Part shown: piece by piece, positions 1 to 8,114 of the stretch | Layout: each line of letters starts with the position of its first letter | How positions within the stretch are numbered: position 1 is the stretch's first letter | DNA from: Thiofilum flexile DSM 14609 | GTDB taxonomy: Bacteria > Pseudomonadota > Gammaproteobacteria > Thiotrichales > Thiotrichaceae | DNA: 64,000 nucleotides | Direction: 5' to 3' | Assembly: GCF_000380185.1 (NCBI RefSeq) | Contig: NZ_KB904751.1 | Location: forward strand, 33,138 to 97,137 | The notes under the pieces: model-generated | Databases searched by the model: none | Told to the model about the DNA's origin: nothing | The model's input: the letters and a program-made list of their open reading frames with translations, nothing else | Program-made: the position numbers and the translations under genes

Positions 1-26
1 GATTGCCCCCATACTCAAATTCACCG

Positions 27-1034
27 CTACCGCCAACCCGCCTGATCCATTAATTTCACCGCCGCTCGATTATATTGACCTAGTGCGCTTAAATTCAGCG
101 TATCTGCTTTAAAGTTCCCCCATGATCTTAGTTGCTCGCTTGTAAGGCTTTTATTGGTTACTGGATACTCACCATTTACTGTTGAATACCAGCGTTGAGC
201 ATCGTCTAGCGTCATATATTCCAATAGCTTAATGGCATTCGCTTTATTAGGAGCAGACGCTGTGATACCAGCACCACTAATATTAATATGGACACCGGTA
301 CTCGTTTGATTAGGCCAAAGCAGTCCCACTTTAGTGGCAGCTGCTTTTTGACTGCTGTCACCCCCAAATAGCATTTGAGCATAATAATAGGTGTTGCCTA
401 GGGCTATATCACACTCACCGGCTGCTAGTGCCTTAATTTGATCTCTATCACCTCCTGATGGGGTGCGAGCTAAGTTGGCTACTAAACCTTTTGCCCACTC
501 ACCCGCTTTAGCTTCACCATAATTTGCAATCATTGCAGCGACTAAGGATTGATTGTAAATGCTGTTAGAGGAGCGCACACAAATACGACCTCTCCATTGG
601 GGGAGTATCAAATCCTCATAGCTACGAATGTCATTAGGATTAATCCGCCCCTTCGCATAAAAGATCACTCGTGCCCGTGAAGTTAGCCCAAACCAGCGTT
701 GTTGAGGATCGCGCAAATGAGCAGGAATAACTTGTTGTAAACGTGATGAAGAGATGGGTTGTAAGACACCATATTGAGCGGCGCGTGCTAGGCGTCCGGC
801 ATCCGCCATGATCAATACATCCGCATTAGAGTTGGCACCTTCCCGTTTTAAACGCTCTAGTAAAGGATCATCATCACTGGTAATAAGATTGACTTTAATA
901 CCAGTATCTTTACTAAACGCGATGAGTAAGGGTTTGATTAAGGGTTCTTCACGAGCAGAATACACATTCACTTCATTAGCTAAAGCGGTAGAGCTAAGCA
1001 AGGTACTTGCTAGCAGTAAATAGATAAAGCGCAT
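27..1034 (-). CDS. Ferric iron ABC transporter periplasmic binding protein (FbpA/FutA-like)
   Basis: Predicted periplasmic Fe(III)-binding protein of an ABC importer, 335 residues, typical for the FbpA/FutA/AfuA family. It starts with a signal peptide (about residues 1-19, ending TALA) followed by the family opening NEVNVYSAREEPLIKPLL. A tyrosine cluster NTYYYAQM near residue 215 matches the iron-ligand tyrosines of this family. It lies 12 bases after the stop of the piuC-like gene on the same strand with an AAGGA ribosome site, so the two are probably co-transcribed. No permease or ATPase genes are seen here; they may lie beyond the left edge or elsewhere. Assignment to iron rather than another oxyanion or metal rests on the tyrosines and the iron-gene neighbourhood. 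Confidence 0.85.
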   Translation of the reverse strand: MRFIYLLLASTLLSSTALANEVNVYSAREEPLIKPLLIAFSKDTGIKVNLITSDDDPLLERLKREGANSNADVLIMADAGRLARAAQYGVLQPISSSRLQQVIPAHLRDPQQRWFGLTSRARVIFYAKGRINPNDIRSYEDLILPQWRGRICVRSSNSIYNQSLVAAMIANYGEAKAGEWAKGLVANLARTPSGGDRDQIKALAAGECDIALGNTYYYAQMLFGGDSSQKAAATKVGLLWPNQTSTGVHINISGAGITASAPNKANAIKLLEYMTLDDAQRWYSTVNGEYPVTNKSLTSEQLRSWGNFKADTLNLSALGQYNRAAVKLMDQAGWR

Positions 1035-1046
1035 ACTTAAAATCCT

Positions 1047-1730
1047 TTAGGTATTGGCCCAGCGGCGCATTAGATTGTGATAGACCCCTGAGAGACGCAC
1101 GACATTAGGATGATTAAGTCCGACCTCGGAGGCTAGGGTTTGAATACTTTGATCAAGGTCATATAAGAGGGCACGCTCACCATCATCACGTACCATACTT
1201 TGTAACCAAAAAAAGGCGCTAATACGTGCGCCCTGTGTTACCGGCATGACCTGATGTAAGCTAGTAGAGGGGTATAACACCATATCGCCCGTCTGGAGTT
1301 TGACGCTTTGATTGCCATAGGTGTCTTCAATGATTAATTCGCCGCCCTCGTAATCCTCCGGTGGGGTTAAGAATAGGGTGCAAGATAAATCGGTACGCAT
1401 ACGTACTATAGTGCCTGGAATATGGCGAATAGCATTATCGACATGAGTGCCAAAATGCCCCCCATCTTGGTAGCAATTAAATAAGGGTGGGAAGATTTTT
1501 AAGGGTAAGGCGGCGGCAACAAAGGTCGGGCATTTGACCAACGCATCCAAAATAAAATCACCTAACGCACGAGCGACCGGATTCGATTCGGAGAGCTGAC
1601 TATTATACTTGGCTTGCGCTGATTGTAGTCCGGCAGTGACTTTGCCGTCGACCCATTCGGTACTTAAAAGCTGACTACGACAATAAGCAACCGCATCAGG
1701 ACTGAGTACTTGAGGAATGGCGAGTAACAT
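1047..1730 (-). CDS. piuC: Fe(II)/2-oxoglutarate-dependent PKHD-type hydroxylase (PiuC/YbiX family)
   Basis: Cytosolic dioxygenase that uses Fe(II) and 2-oxoglutarate; the physiological substrate of PiuC/YbiX proteins is not established. Length 227 is normal for the family. The metal triad is visible as H96-x-D98 (in THVDNA) and H159 (TSLHQV), and R169 (GARISAFFW) is placed to bind 2-oxoglutarate. The family is classically encoded beside TonB-dependent siderophore receptors and is iron-repressed; here it sits between the receptor and the ferric binding protein on the same strand. The start is supported by AAGGA seven bases upstream. A hairpin followed by a short T-run separates it from the receptor gene, so readthrough or attenuation may set its level. 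Confidence 0.9.
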   Translation of the reverse strand: MLLAIPQVLSPDAVAYCRSQLLSTEWVDGKVTAGLQSAQAKYNSQLSESNPVARALGDFILDALVKCPTFVAAALPLKIFPPLFNCYQDGGHFGTHVDNAIRHIPGTIVRMRTDLSCTLFLTPPEDYEGGELIIEDTYGNQSVKLQTGDMVLYPSTSLHQVMPVTQGARISAFFWLQSMVRDDGERALLYDLDQSIQTLASEVGLNHPNVVRLSGVYHNLMRRWANT

Positions 1731-1748
1731 AGTTTTTATCCTTAAAAT

Positions 1749-1774
1749 ACTCTCTTATCCTAGGACAAGAGAGT
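1749..1774 (-). terminator. Hairpin between receptor gene and piuC
   Basis: Perfect 8-bp stem ACTCTCTT / AAGAGAGT with a 10-base loop. On the minus strand it is followed by ATTTTAAGG, which is also the piuC ribosome site. It could be a weak terminator or mRNA 3' stabiliser downstream of the receptor gene. Confidence 0.5.
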
Positions 1775-1846
1775 AAACCAGTCCGGTGATACCGAACTCT
1801 GTGGAGCCAAACAACAGAGCACTGAATCCGGGACATATGATGAGGG

Positions 1847-4162
1847 TTAGAAATCGTAATTAAAGGTCACATTAATCGAGCGACCGGGGGCGACATAGGT
1901 AAAGGGGGCAGAGCTGCGATAAAACGCTTCATAAATCGTTTTATTTTCTACATTGTTAATGTTCAGTTGTGTCGTTAATTTTTTGGATACTTTATATTGT
2001 GCCATTAAGTCAAGGCGGGTAGATGAGGGGAGCATGACCTCATTACCATTCGCATCTTTAACGCTTGCGGCAAAGGTTCCGGCCTTGATTTTGTCCTTAT
2101 AGGTGACAGCTCCACCCACCGCGAGCTTAGGTGTTACTTGATATTTGGTCTGGATATAGGCACTTTTAGGTGCTACATTGGCTAGTTCTAGGCCAATATT
2201 AGAGGCTGTTGCGGAGTTCGTCACTTCGGTATCCAGATAGGCAACGCCACCTGTGACACTGAGTTTAGGCGTGATATTACCGGAAGCATTAAGCTCTACC
2301 CCTTGTACACGCACCTCACCCGATTGATGCGCTTCTTGACTCGTACCCGTCCCCGTAACTTCGATTTTATTTTTCTTATCGGTTTGGAAAATAGCCGCTC
2401 CCACCGCGAGATTATCGCCGCGAATATTCCATTTAGTACCGACCTCTACGGTTTTATTTTCCTCAGGCTTTTTGAGTGCAACGGTTAATGGTGTGATACC
2501 ACCATACTCCACACCGCCAGAGTCAAACATTTCGCCTGGTAAGTTCGCCGAGGTGCTCGCCGAGGCATAAAAGCTGGCATTTTCGCGCGGTTTATATATT
2601 AATCCGACGTGTCCACTGCTAAAGTTTGTACTATCAGATGAGTCTGAGTTGGAGTCATAAGTCCCCTCGCGGGCTTGGCGGGTAATATCAAATTGCTCAT
2701 AGCGTAACCCCCCGAAGACTTGCCATTTTTTCCCGAATTTTACCGTATCCATCACATAGAAAGATTTAACATCCGCCTCGACTAAAGAGGTGCTGTCACT
2801 GCGACTTTTAATACCCGGCGCAATAGCATGATTATCAGGGTCTTTGACGTTTATATTAGGCGGGACAACCCCTGTTGGGTTAGTGCTGGCATTATAGGTA
2901 TCTAATACATAGCCCTGATTCGTCACCTTTTCTTTACTGAACTCGACACCACCGACTAGGGTATGCTCCGTATTGCCCTTATGTAGTTCATGAGTAATTT
3001 GTGAGTTAATACCTTGAAATTTATTGGTAAAGCTAGCCGTCGAGGCACGATTAGTAATAGTGGTGCTATCGGTTAAACCATTAATACTAGACGGTGTTGA
3101 AACGATATAGTCATTGGTGGTTTCCCCTTTACGCACTTTTGTTGTCCAACGGGTGTTGGCGGTAAAGTCCACATCTATAGTGGAGGTGAAAATATCGGCT
3201 GAGGTATCTTGGAAATCGCGCCCGACTATGCCATAGAAATTATTACGATCGACTGCTGCTGGAGCATTGGTAGCACGATCCCATGGATGCCCACGATCGG
3301 GCATTTGCTCCCCTTTGAGATGATAGTAATCGGTGAGGATTTTAACTTTATCAGTTGCTTTGTAATCGGCAGATAAGGCTATGCCTTTGCGTTTATCATA
3401 TACCTCATCACGTCCAGCAATATCCGAGTCTTGTACCATCACATTGGCGCGAACCTTGAGCTTATCGTTAATAACGCGGTTAGCATCTAAGGTGGCACGT
3501 TTGTCATCACCTAAAGTCAGAGAGCCTTTAGTAAAATTAGTATTTTGCGGTTTTTTAGTAATACTATTGATGGCTCCACCCGTTGTACCGCGACCTGCAA
3601 AGGTAGAACTGGCTCCTTTGGCAATTTCAATTTGTTCAGCAGCAAACACTTCGCGGGTAGTAACCCCTGGATCACGCATACCGTCTACAAATACATCACC
3701 CCGTGCTTCAAAGCCACGAATAATAAAACGGTCGCCTTGTGCATTACCACCTTCCCCGGTGCCTAAGGTGATAGCGGGCTGTGTCCGCATTAAATCGCGT
3801 AGAGCAGTTGTACCAGTATCGGCTAATTGCTCTTTTCCTATGACGGTAATGGTTTTAGAGACATTGAGTAATGGCTCAGTGAATTTATTATTACCGGACT
3901 TATCAATTTTATATGGTGCTTCATGATCGGCATTAGGGTTGGCGGCTGGTGCAGTCGCAGGCTTACGCTTTGCGGTAACAGTTACGCCTTCGAGAGTCGT
4001 TTCGTTAGTAACGGTGGTAGCGGCTGTTTCCGCCGCATAGCTAATAGGCATGAGTAGGGTACTGCCTAGGGCTAATAAAGTACCAGAGGCTAATGAGGCG
4101 TGACGCGTAGTTAATTGTGTAGTCGAACGTAAAGACAAGGGTTTGTAATCCAAACTCACCAT
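1847..4162 (-). CDS. TonB-dependent siderophore receptor (catecholate type, Fiu/PiuA-like)
   Basis: Outer-membrane 22-strand beta-barrel receptor that imports a ferric siderophore using TonB energy. I place the start at 4162 (MVSLDYKPLS) because it has GGGAG five bases upstream and gives a proper signal peptide ending SYAA; the frame is open to 4255 but that extension overlaps the Fur boxes. The N-terminus has a TonB-box-like stretch (EGVTVTAKRK), then the plug domain (about residues 95-210, with IRGFEARGDVFVDGMRD and IEIAKGASSTFAGRGTTGG), then the barrel ending in aromatic YDF, as expected for insertion by the BAM machinery. About 771 residues. The substrate (catecholate versus other) is inferred from resemblance to Fiu/PiuA and the linked PiuC. 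Divergent from exbB. Confidence 0.93.
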   Translation of the reverse strand: MVSLDYKPLSLRSTTQLTTRHASLASGTLLALGSTLLMPISYAAETAATTVTNETTLEGVTVTAKRKPATAPAANPNADHEAPYKIDKSGNNKFTEPLLNVSKTITVIGKEQLADTGTTALRDLMRTQPAITLGTGEGGNAQGDRFIIRGFEARGDVFVDGMRDPGVTTREVFAAEQIEIAKGASSTFAGRGTTGGAINSITKKPQNTNFTKGSLTLGDDKRATLDANRVINDKLKVRANVMVQDSDIAGRDEVYDKRKGIALSADYKATDKVKILTDYYHLKGEQMPDRGHPWDRATNAPAAVDRNNFYGIVGRDFQDTSADIFTSTIDVDFTANTRWTTKVRKGETTNDYIVSTPSSINGLTDSTTITNRASTASFTNKFQGINSQITHELHKGNTEHTLVGGVEFSKEKVTNQGYVLDTYNASTNPTGVVPPNINVKDPDNHAIAPGIKSRSDSTSLVEADVKSFYVMDTVKFGKKWQVFGGLRYEQFDITRQAREGTYDSNSDSSDSTNFSSGHVGLIYKPRENASFYASASTSANLPGEMFDSGGVEYGGITPLTVALKKPEENKTVEVGTKWNIRGDNLAVGAAIFQTDKKNKIEVTGTGTSQEAHQSGEVRVQGVELNASGNITPKLSVTGGVAYLDTEVTNSATASNIGLELANVAPKSAYIQTKYQVTPKLAVGGAVTYKDKIKAGTFAASVKDANGNEVMLPSSTRLDLMAQYKVSKKLTTQLNINNVENKTIYEAFYRSSAPFTYVAPGRSINVTFNYDF

Positions 4163-4202
4163 AAAAACTCCCAAAATTTTTCTGACTGACTTAGTTGGTT
4201 TT

Positions 4203-4223
4203 ATAATGAGAATGATTCTTATT
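4203..4223. promoter_or_regulatory. Fur box 1 (divergent receptor / exbB promoter region)
   Basis: ATAATGAGAATGATTCTTAT (4203-4222) closely fits the 19-bp Fur consensus of inverted ATAAT-type hexamers. It lies 41 bases upstream of the receptor start and about 97 upstream of exbB, so iron-replete Fur would repress both directions. Confidence 0.85.
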
Positions 4224-4235
4224 AATGTCAATATT

Positions 4236-4255
4236 GAAATGAGAATTATTTTCAA
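4236..4255. promoter_or_regulatory. Fur box 2
   Basis: GAAATGAGAATTATTTTCAA is a second imperfect Fur palindrome whose start lies 33 bases from that of the first. Two adjacent boxes in a divergent iron promoter suggest cooperative Fur binding covering both start sites. Confidence 0.7.
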
Positions 4256-4319
4256 TTAGAGTGCGGCCCACAGTATTGACTGTGCTGTATCCATCTGTGG
4301 AACCTCTAGGAGTATTTTA

Positions 4320-4754
4320 ATGGAATTACTGAAACTCTACTTAGATCATGCGGTATTAGGTATTTTGGGTTTAATGAGCTTTGTTATGTTGGCGCTAGTA
4401 ATTGAGCGCTATATCTATTTTATTCGCGTGAAATTAGAAAACTTTCAGCATATTGAGTTACTTAAAGTCACACTGACACGCAATCTCACCACTATTTCAT
4501 CGGTGGGTTCTAATGCGCCCTATATTGGTTTATTAGGTACTGTTTTAGGTATCTTAGTGACGTTTTATGAAATGGGGCAGGGCGGTAAGATTGATGTGAA
4601 TAGCATTATGGTAGGTCTTGCGATGGCACTTAAAGCTACTGCTGCAGGTCTTGTGGTCGCTATTCCAGCCATGTTGTTTTATAACGGTTTATTACGCAAA
4701 GTGGATGTATTAGTCGGGCGTTGGACTGCATTACAAGATGGGGTCAAGGCATGA
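4320..4754 (+). CDS. exbB: TonB-system energizer ExbB (type 2)
   Basis: Inner-membrane proton-channel subunit of the ExbB-ExbD-TonB motor that powers outer-membrane receptors. At 144 residues it belongs to the short ExbB subgroup, which lacks the long N-terminal extension of E. coli ExbB. Three membrane segments are visible: about residues 10-30, 66-86 (IGLLGTVLGILVTFYEMG, the conserved MotA/TolQ/ExbB core) and 103-123 (ALKATAAGLVVAIPAMLFYNG). An AGGAG site precedes the ATG. The stop overlaps the exbD start in an ATGA, indicating translational coupling. Fur boxes upstream predict iron repression. Confidence 0.93.
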   Translation: MELLKLYLDHAVLGILGLMSFVMLALVIERYIYFIRVKLENFQHIELLKVTLTRNLTTISSVGSNAPYIGLLGTVLGILVTFYEMGQGGKIDVNSIMVGLAMALKATAAGLVVAIPAMLFYNGLLRKVDVLVGRWTALQDGVKA

Positions 4755-5128
4755 AGCGTTTTGACCAGATTAATATGATTCCGTTTATCGACATTATGCT
4801 AGTGCTATTGGCTATCGTGCTGACAACGGCGACGTTTGTATCACAGGGTCTGATTGAAGTGAATTTGCCTGATGCGGAGCGTGTCACCGCCACACAGGGC
4901 GATAAAGTTCCGGTACAACTGGCTATTAATGAACAACGCCAGCTCTTTATACAAGAAGAAGCGATTGCCTTTGATCAATTAATTGAGCGCTTAAGTCGTT
5001 ATCAAGATGATGAGCTGATTGTACTACGCATTGATAAAGGTGTTCCCTTTGAGCAATTTGTGAAAGTACTAGACGCGCTAAAAAGCCGTCCTTTTAAAAA
5101 CGTATCCATTCAAGCGCAGCAACCATGA
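4751..5128 (+). CDS. exbD: Biopolymer transport protein ExbD (type 2)
   Basis: Single-pass partner of ExbB carrying the proton-accepting aspartate. I start it at 4751, where ATG overlaps the exbB stop, rather than ten codons upstream; this gives 125 residues. The membrane helix is residues 11-33 with the essential Asp at position 14 (MIPFIDIMLVLLAIVL), followed by a periplasmic ExbD domain. The stop overlaps the tonB start as ATGA. The tight exbB-exbD-tonB packing makes this a dedicated motor for the divergently encoded receptor. Confidence 0.93.
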   Translation: MKRFDQINMIPFIDIMLVLLAIVLTTATFVSQGLIEVNLPDAERVTATQGDKVPVQLAINEQRQLFIQEEAIAFDQLIERLSRYQDDELIVLRIDKGVPFEQFVKVLDALKSRPFKNVSIQAQQP

Positions 5129-6558
5129 AATGGAATCAAGTCACAGGCTATGGATTATCCGCCGCGATTCATGCCGCTTTAGTGCTAGTGGTGGTGCCTT
5201 TGGTACTAGCCCAAAAACCCCCTGAACCCGAGCCAGAATTAGTCCCCATTGATCTTGCTATGTTCCAGCCCCCTCCGCCGGAACCGGAGCCTATTCCAGA
5301 GCCGGAACCACCCAAGCCAGAACCGATTCTAGAGCCGGAGCCACCCAAACCAGAACCGATTCCAGAGCCACCTAAACCGGAGCCGAAAAAGCCAGAGCCG
5401 CCCAAGCCGAAACCGGAGCCGAAAAAGCCAGAGCCACCCAAGCCGGAGCCAAAAAAGGTAGAGCCACCCAAACCAGAACCGAAAAAAGCGGAACCGCCTA
5501 AGCCCGATCCAAAAAAGGTAGAGCCGAAAAAAGCGGAACCGCCCAAGCCGGAACCAAAAAAGGCTGAACCGCCTAAACCGGAACCGAAAAAAGTGGAACC
5601 GCCTAAGCCCGATCGTTCGGCTGAATTACAGCAGCAAGCGGCTCGACAAAAAGCCGAACAAGAGCGTATTAAACAGGAATCCTTAAAACGCTGGGAAACG
5701 GAACAAGTTCGCAAACAACATGAAGCCGAGCAACGTGCGGAACAAGTTCGCCAAAAGGCGGAACAAGAGCGTGTTCAAGCCGATGCGCGTAAGAAATGGG
5801 AAGCAGATCAAGCACGTAAACAACGTGAAGCAGAGGCTACTCGCCAAAAGCTAGAAAAAGAACGTGCTCAAGCCGACGCACGTAAGAAATGGGAAGCGGA
5901 TCAAGCACGTAAACAACGTGAAGCCGAAAAAGAGCGTGCTCAAGCTGATGCGCGTAAGAAATGGGAAGCAGATCTGGCACGTAAACAGCGTGAGGCTGAT
6001 AGTGCGCGTCAAAAGGCGGAAAAAGAACGTATTCAGGCTGATGCGCGTAAGAAATGGGAAGCCGATCAGGCACGTAAACAGCGTGAGGCCGAGCAAGCGG
6101 CTGCCCAAGCAAAAGCACAGGCACAGCAAGCGCGTCAACAAGCCGAGGCACGCAAAAAATGGGAAGCGGATCAAGCCGCAAAAGCAGCCAAAGCGGTACA
6201 AACTGCAAAAGCCGCCACACCTGCTACTAAGCCTAGTACAGCAAAGATAGCAGGTGAATCGGATACATTGGATAGTAATCCATTGGTTAGTAGTCCGCGT
6301 TATCGTGTACCACCCACTCAACCCCCCTATCCGCGTCGTGCGCAAGAGGAGGGGTATGAAGGTACAGCGATCATTGAGGCGCAATTAGATGCGAATGGTA
6401 ATGTGGCCGTGGTTAAAGTCCACCGGTCTTCAGGACATAGTATGCTAGATAGTGCTGCATTGAGCGCAGTAAGAGCATGGAAATTTGAGCCAGCACGCAA
6501 AAATGGTCAGGCAATCCGTTCACGCATCCGTGTTCCAGTACATTTCAACTTGACCTAG
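5125..6558 (+). CDS. tonB: TonB energy transducer with very long Pro-rich and coiled-coil spacer
   Basis: Periplasm-spanning protein that delivers ExbBD energy to outer-membrane receptors. The N-terminal anchor (residues 5-29) keeps the SxxxH motif (S12, H16) of TonB. Residues about 30-165 are Pro/Glu/Lys repeats (PEPEP, then PKPEPKK). Residues about 166-355 are a charged helical region with the repeat ADARKKWEADQARKQREAE four times plus degenerate copies. A C-terminal TonB domain (about 390-477, starting SPRYRVPPTQPPYPRRAQEEGYEG and ending RVPVHFNLT) follows. At 477 residues it is about twice E. coli TonB (239). A helical TolA-like spacer within a TonB is unusual and could lengthen the reach across the periplasm. 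The repeats are tandem at DNA level and may vary in number between strains. Confidence 0.92.
   Translation: MKWNQVTGYGLSAAIHAALVLVVVPLVLAQKPPEPEPELVPIDLAMFQPPPPEPEPIPEPEPPKPEPILEPEPPKPEPIPEPPKPEPKKPEPPKPKPEPKKPEPPKPEPKKVEPPKPEPKKAEPPKPDPKKVEPKKAEPPKPEPKKAEPPKPEPKKVEPPKPDRSAELQQQAARQKAEQERIKQESLKRWETEQVRKQHEAEQRAEQVRQKAEQERVQADARKKWEADQARKQREAEATRQKLEKERAQADARKKWEADQARKQREAEKERAQADARKKWEADLARKQREADSARQKAEKERIQADARKKWEADQARKQREAEQAAAQAKAQAQQARQQAEARKKWEADQAAKAAKAVQTAKAATPATKPSTAKIAGESDTLDSNPLVSSPRYRVPPTQPPYPRRAQEEGYEGTAIIEAQLDANGNVAVVKVHRSSGHSMLDSAALSAVRAWKFEPARKNGQAIRSRIRVPVHFNLT
5275..6180 (+). repeat. In-frame tandem repeats inside tonB
   Basis: Two consecutive repeat blocks lie in one gene: PKPEPKK-type units (about 5,280-5,615) and about 60-90-base units encoding ADARKKWEADQARKQREAE (about 5,780-6,175). 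The repeat also leaves long open frames on other strands and frames, which are not genes. Confidence 0.85.
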
Positions 6559-6585
6559 GGGCTATTAATATTAATACTTTGATAA

Positions 6586-6603
6586 GGAGTACATCTGTAC
6601 TCC
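6586..6603. terminator. Short inverted repeat between convergent tonB and bfd
   Basis: GGAGTAC-ATCT-GTACTCC is a perfect 7-bp stem (8 if the loop is two bases) located between the two convergent stops. No T-run follows on either strand, so terminator function is uncertain. Confidence 0.4.
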
Positions 6604-6617
6604 CTAAGTATGGGTAA

Positions 6618-6827
6618 TTAGGCGAATGCGACACCTAGCTCGGTTGCAGGTAGAATGGTTTGCTCTTGTTGAGCTTCATCAATAATTTGCCGTGCCATAA
6701 ATTGACAGCGCCCACAGCAAGAGCCAACTTTTAGCTGACAGCTTACTTTGTCAAAAGTATCATGGCCTTGAGCCACAGCTTTTTTAATATCACGGTCAGT
6801 CACCGCATTACAAACGCACACATACAT
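6618..6827 (-). CDS. bfd: Bacterioferritin-associated ferredoxin
   Basis: Small [2Fe-2S] protein that docks on bacterioferritin and passes electrons to its haem to release stored iron. Its 69 residues match the family. The four cluster cysteines are visible: C4 and C6 (MYVCVCNAVT) and the CCGRC pair after the helix (VGSCCGRCQFMARQIID). It is divergent from the two bacterioferritin genes, the usual partner arrangement. In Pseudomonas and E. coli bfd is iron-repressed; a Fur-like site lies in the shared upstream region. Confidence 0.95.
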   Translation of the reverse strand: MYVCVCNAVTDRDIKKAVAQGHDTFDKVSCQLKVGSCCGRCQFMARQIIDEAQQEQTILPATELGVAFA

Positions 6828-6844
6828 GATAGGTTGTTACCTGT

Positions 6845-6866
6845 AAATGAGATTGATTCGTATTTA
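6845..6866. promoter_or_regulatory. Possible Fur box between bfd and bacterioferritin genes
   Basis: AAATGAGATTGATTCGTATT (6845-6864) resembles a degenerate Fur site, about 20 bases upstream of the bfd start. The match is weaker than the two boxes at 4.2 kb. Function is inferred from context. Confidence 0.45.
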
Positions 6867-6998
6867 TATAACGATCATATAAACTCTTAGTGTCTAAATC
6901 AAGTTAATGCGATATATGTCCCTATTTGACAGCTAAGCGTTGACTGCATAGCATTCTAACTATTTCTATCCCCTTTGTTTCAGCTACAGGAGCCGACT

Positions 6999-7463
6999 AT
7001 GCGAGGTAACCCCGCTCTTAATCAGGTACTCAATCAAGTACTACGCAGTCAATTGACTGCCATTAATCAATACTTTCTCCATGCACGCATGTGTGGCAAT
7101 TGGGGCTTAGATAAGCTCAATGACAAAGAGTATCACCGCTCTATTAAAGCCATGAAACAGGCCGATACACTGATTGCACGGATACTGTTTTTAGAAGGAC
7201 TACCTAACCTACAAGATCTAGGCAAACTCTATATTGGCGAAGATGTGCCGGAAATCATGGTCAATGATTTACGTTTAACGACGGAAATTATTGCCGAATT
7301 ACGCAGTGCTATTGCCAAATGTGAGCAAGAGCAAGATTACGTATCGCGCGATTTATTAGAGGAATTGCTCGAAACCGAAGAAGAGTATGTCGATTGGTTA
7401 GAAAGCCAAGAATGGGCCATTGCTAATATGGGTCTACCAAATTATTTACAATCCATGATGTAA
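6999..7463 (+). CDS. bfr: Bacterioferritin, haem-binding subunit lacking the ferroxidase centre
   Basis: Subunit of the 24-mer iron-storage shell. I start at 6999 (MRGNPALNQ) because AGGAG precedes it and it aligns with the E. coli Bfr start; a TTG eight codons upstream is less likely. Of 154 residues, M52, the axial haem ligand, is kept (IKAMKQAD). The diiron ligands are largely lost: Q18 for Glu18, A51 for Glu51, Q54 for His54, T94 for Glu94 and Y130 for His130; only E127 remains. This is the haem-type subunit of a two-gene bacterioferritin, complementary to the gene 11 bases downstream. Numbering is by manual alignment to E. coli Bfr. Confidence 0.9.
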   Translation: MRGNPALNQVLNQVLRSQLTAINQYFLHARMCGNWGLDKLNDKEYHRSIKAMKQADTLIARILFLEGLPNLQDLGKLYIGEDVPEIMVNDLRLTTEIIAELRSAIAKCEQEQDYVSRDLLEELLETEEEYVDWLESQEWAIANMGLPNYLQSMM

Positions 7464-7474
7464 GGAGAATGGCT

Positions 7475-7942
7475 ATGCAAGGTAGTCAACGAGTGATTGA
7501 TGAACTCAAAAAATTACTCGCCGGTGAGTTAGCGGCGCGTGATCAATACTTTATCCATTCGCGCATGTACGAGGATTGGGGCTTGAGCAAGCTCTATGAG
7601 CGTTTAGATCACGAGCGTGTAGAAGAGACGGAGCATGCCGATGCGATTATTAAGCGTTTATTATTTTTAGGCGCTGTACCCGATTTAAATAATCAAGATA
7701 GTTTAAATGTAGGCAGTGATGTGATTAGTATGCTAAAAAATGATTTAGCATTAGAGTACCATGTAGTAGGCGCATTGAAGGCGGGGATTCAATTGTGTGA
7801 AGCCGAGCAAGATTATGTGACCCGTGATATGCTAAAAGCCCAACTCTTTGATACCGAAGAGGATCATGCCTATTGGCTAGAGAAGCAATTAGGTTTGATT
7901 GATAAAATAGGCTTGCAGAATTACCTACAGGCGCAAATGTAA
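7475..7942 (+). CDS. bfr: Bacterioferritin, ferroxidase subunit lacking the haem methionine
   Basis: Second subunit of the iron-storage shell, oxidising Fe(II) at a dinuclear centre. The second in-frame ATG (7475) is chosen because AAGGAG is 7 bases upstream; the ATG at 7469 sits one base from it. All diiron ligands are present by alignment to E. coli Bfr: E18, E51, H54, E94 and the [10 protein letters not shown] motif for Glu127/His130 (shifted by one residue). The haem ligand M52 is threonine. The pair with the preceding gene therefore splits haem binding and ferroxidase activity between subunits, as in the Neisseria BfrA/BfrB arrangement. Confidence 0.92.
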   Translation: MQGSQRVIDELKKLLAGELAARDQYFIHSRMYEDWGLSKLYERLDHERVEETEHADAIIKRLLFLGAVPDLNNQDSLNVGSDVISMLKNDLALEYHVVGALKAGIQLCEAEQDYVTRDMLKAQLFDTEEDHAYWLEKQLGLIDKIGLQNYLQAQM

Positions 7943-8114
7943 GTCATTATGCAAAACATTTTCACCTAAATATAATAGTCGATATTATCTCACTCTATCT
8001 TTGAGTTTTCTTTCCTGTTGAGTACACCGTTGCCCCAACACGGTTAAGCTAAAAGATCGTGAGGGGAGCAGCGTATTACCAGCAGGATAAGGGGCTTTGA
8101 CGTGGAGCAGGGAT

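Noticed and set aside
5169..5714. Long minus-strand open frame within tonB
   Set aside because: Caused by the PKPEPKK codon repeat; composition (Gly/Ser/Phe repeats) is the complement of the repeat and there is no ribosome site.
5837..6384. Open frames on both strands over the tonB coiled-coil repeat
   Set aside because: Shadows of the tandem repeat with periodic sequence; no start signals.
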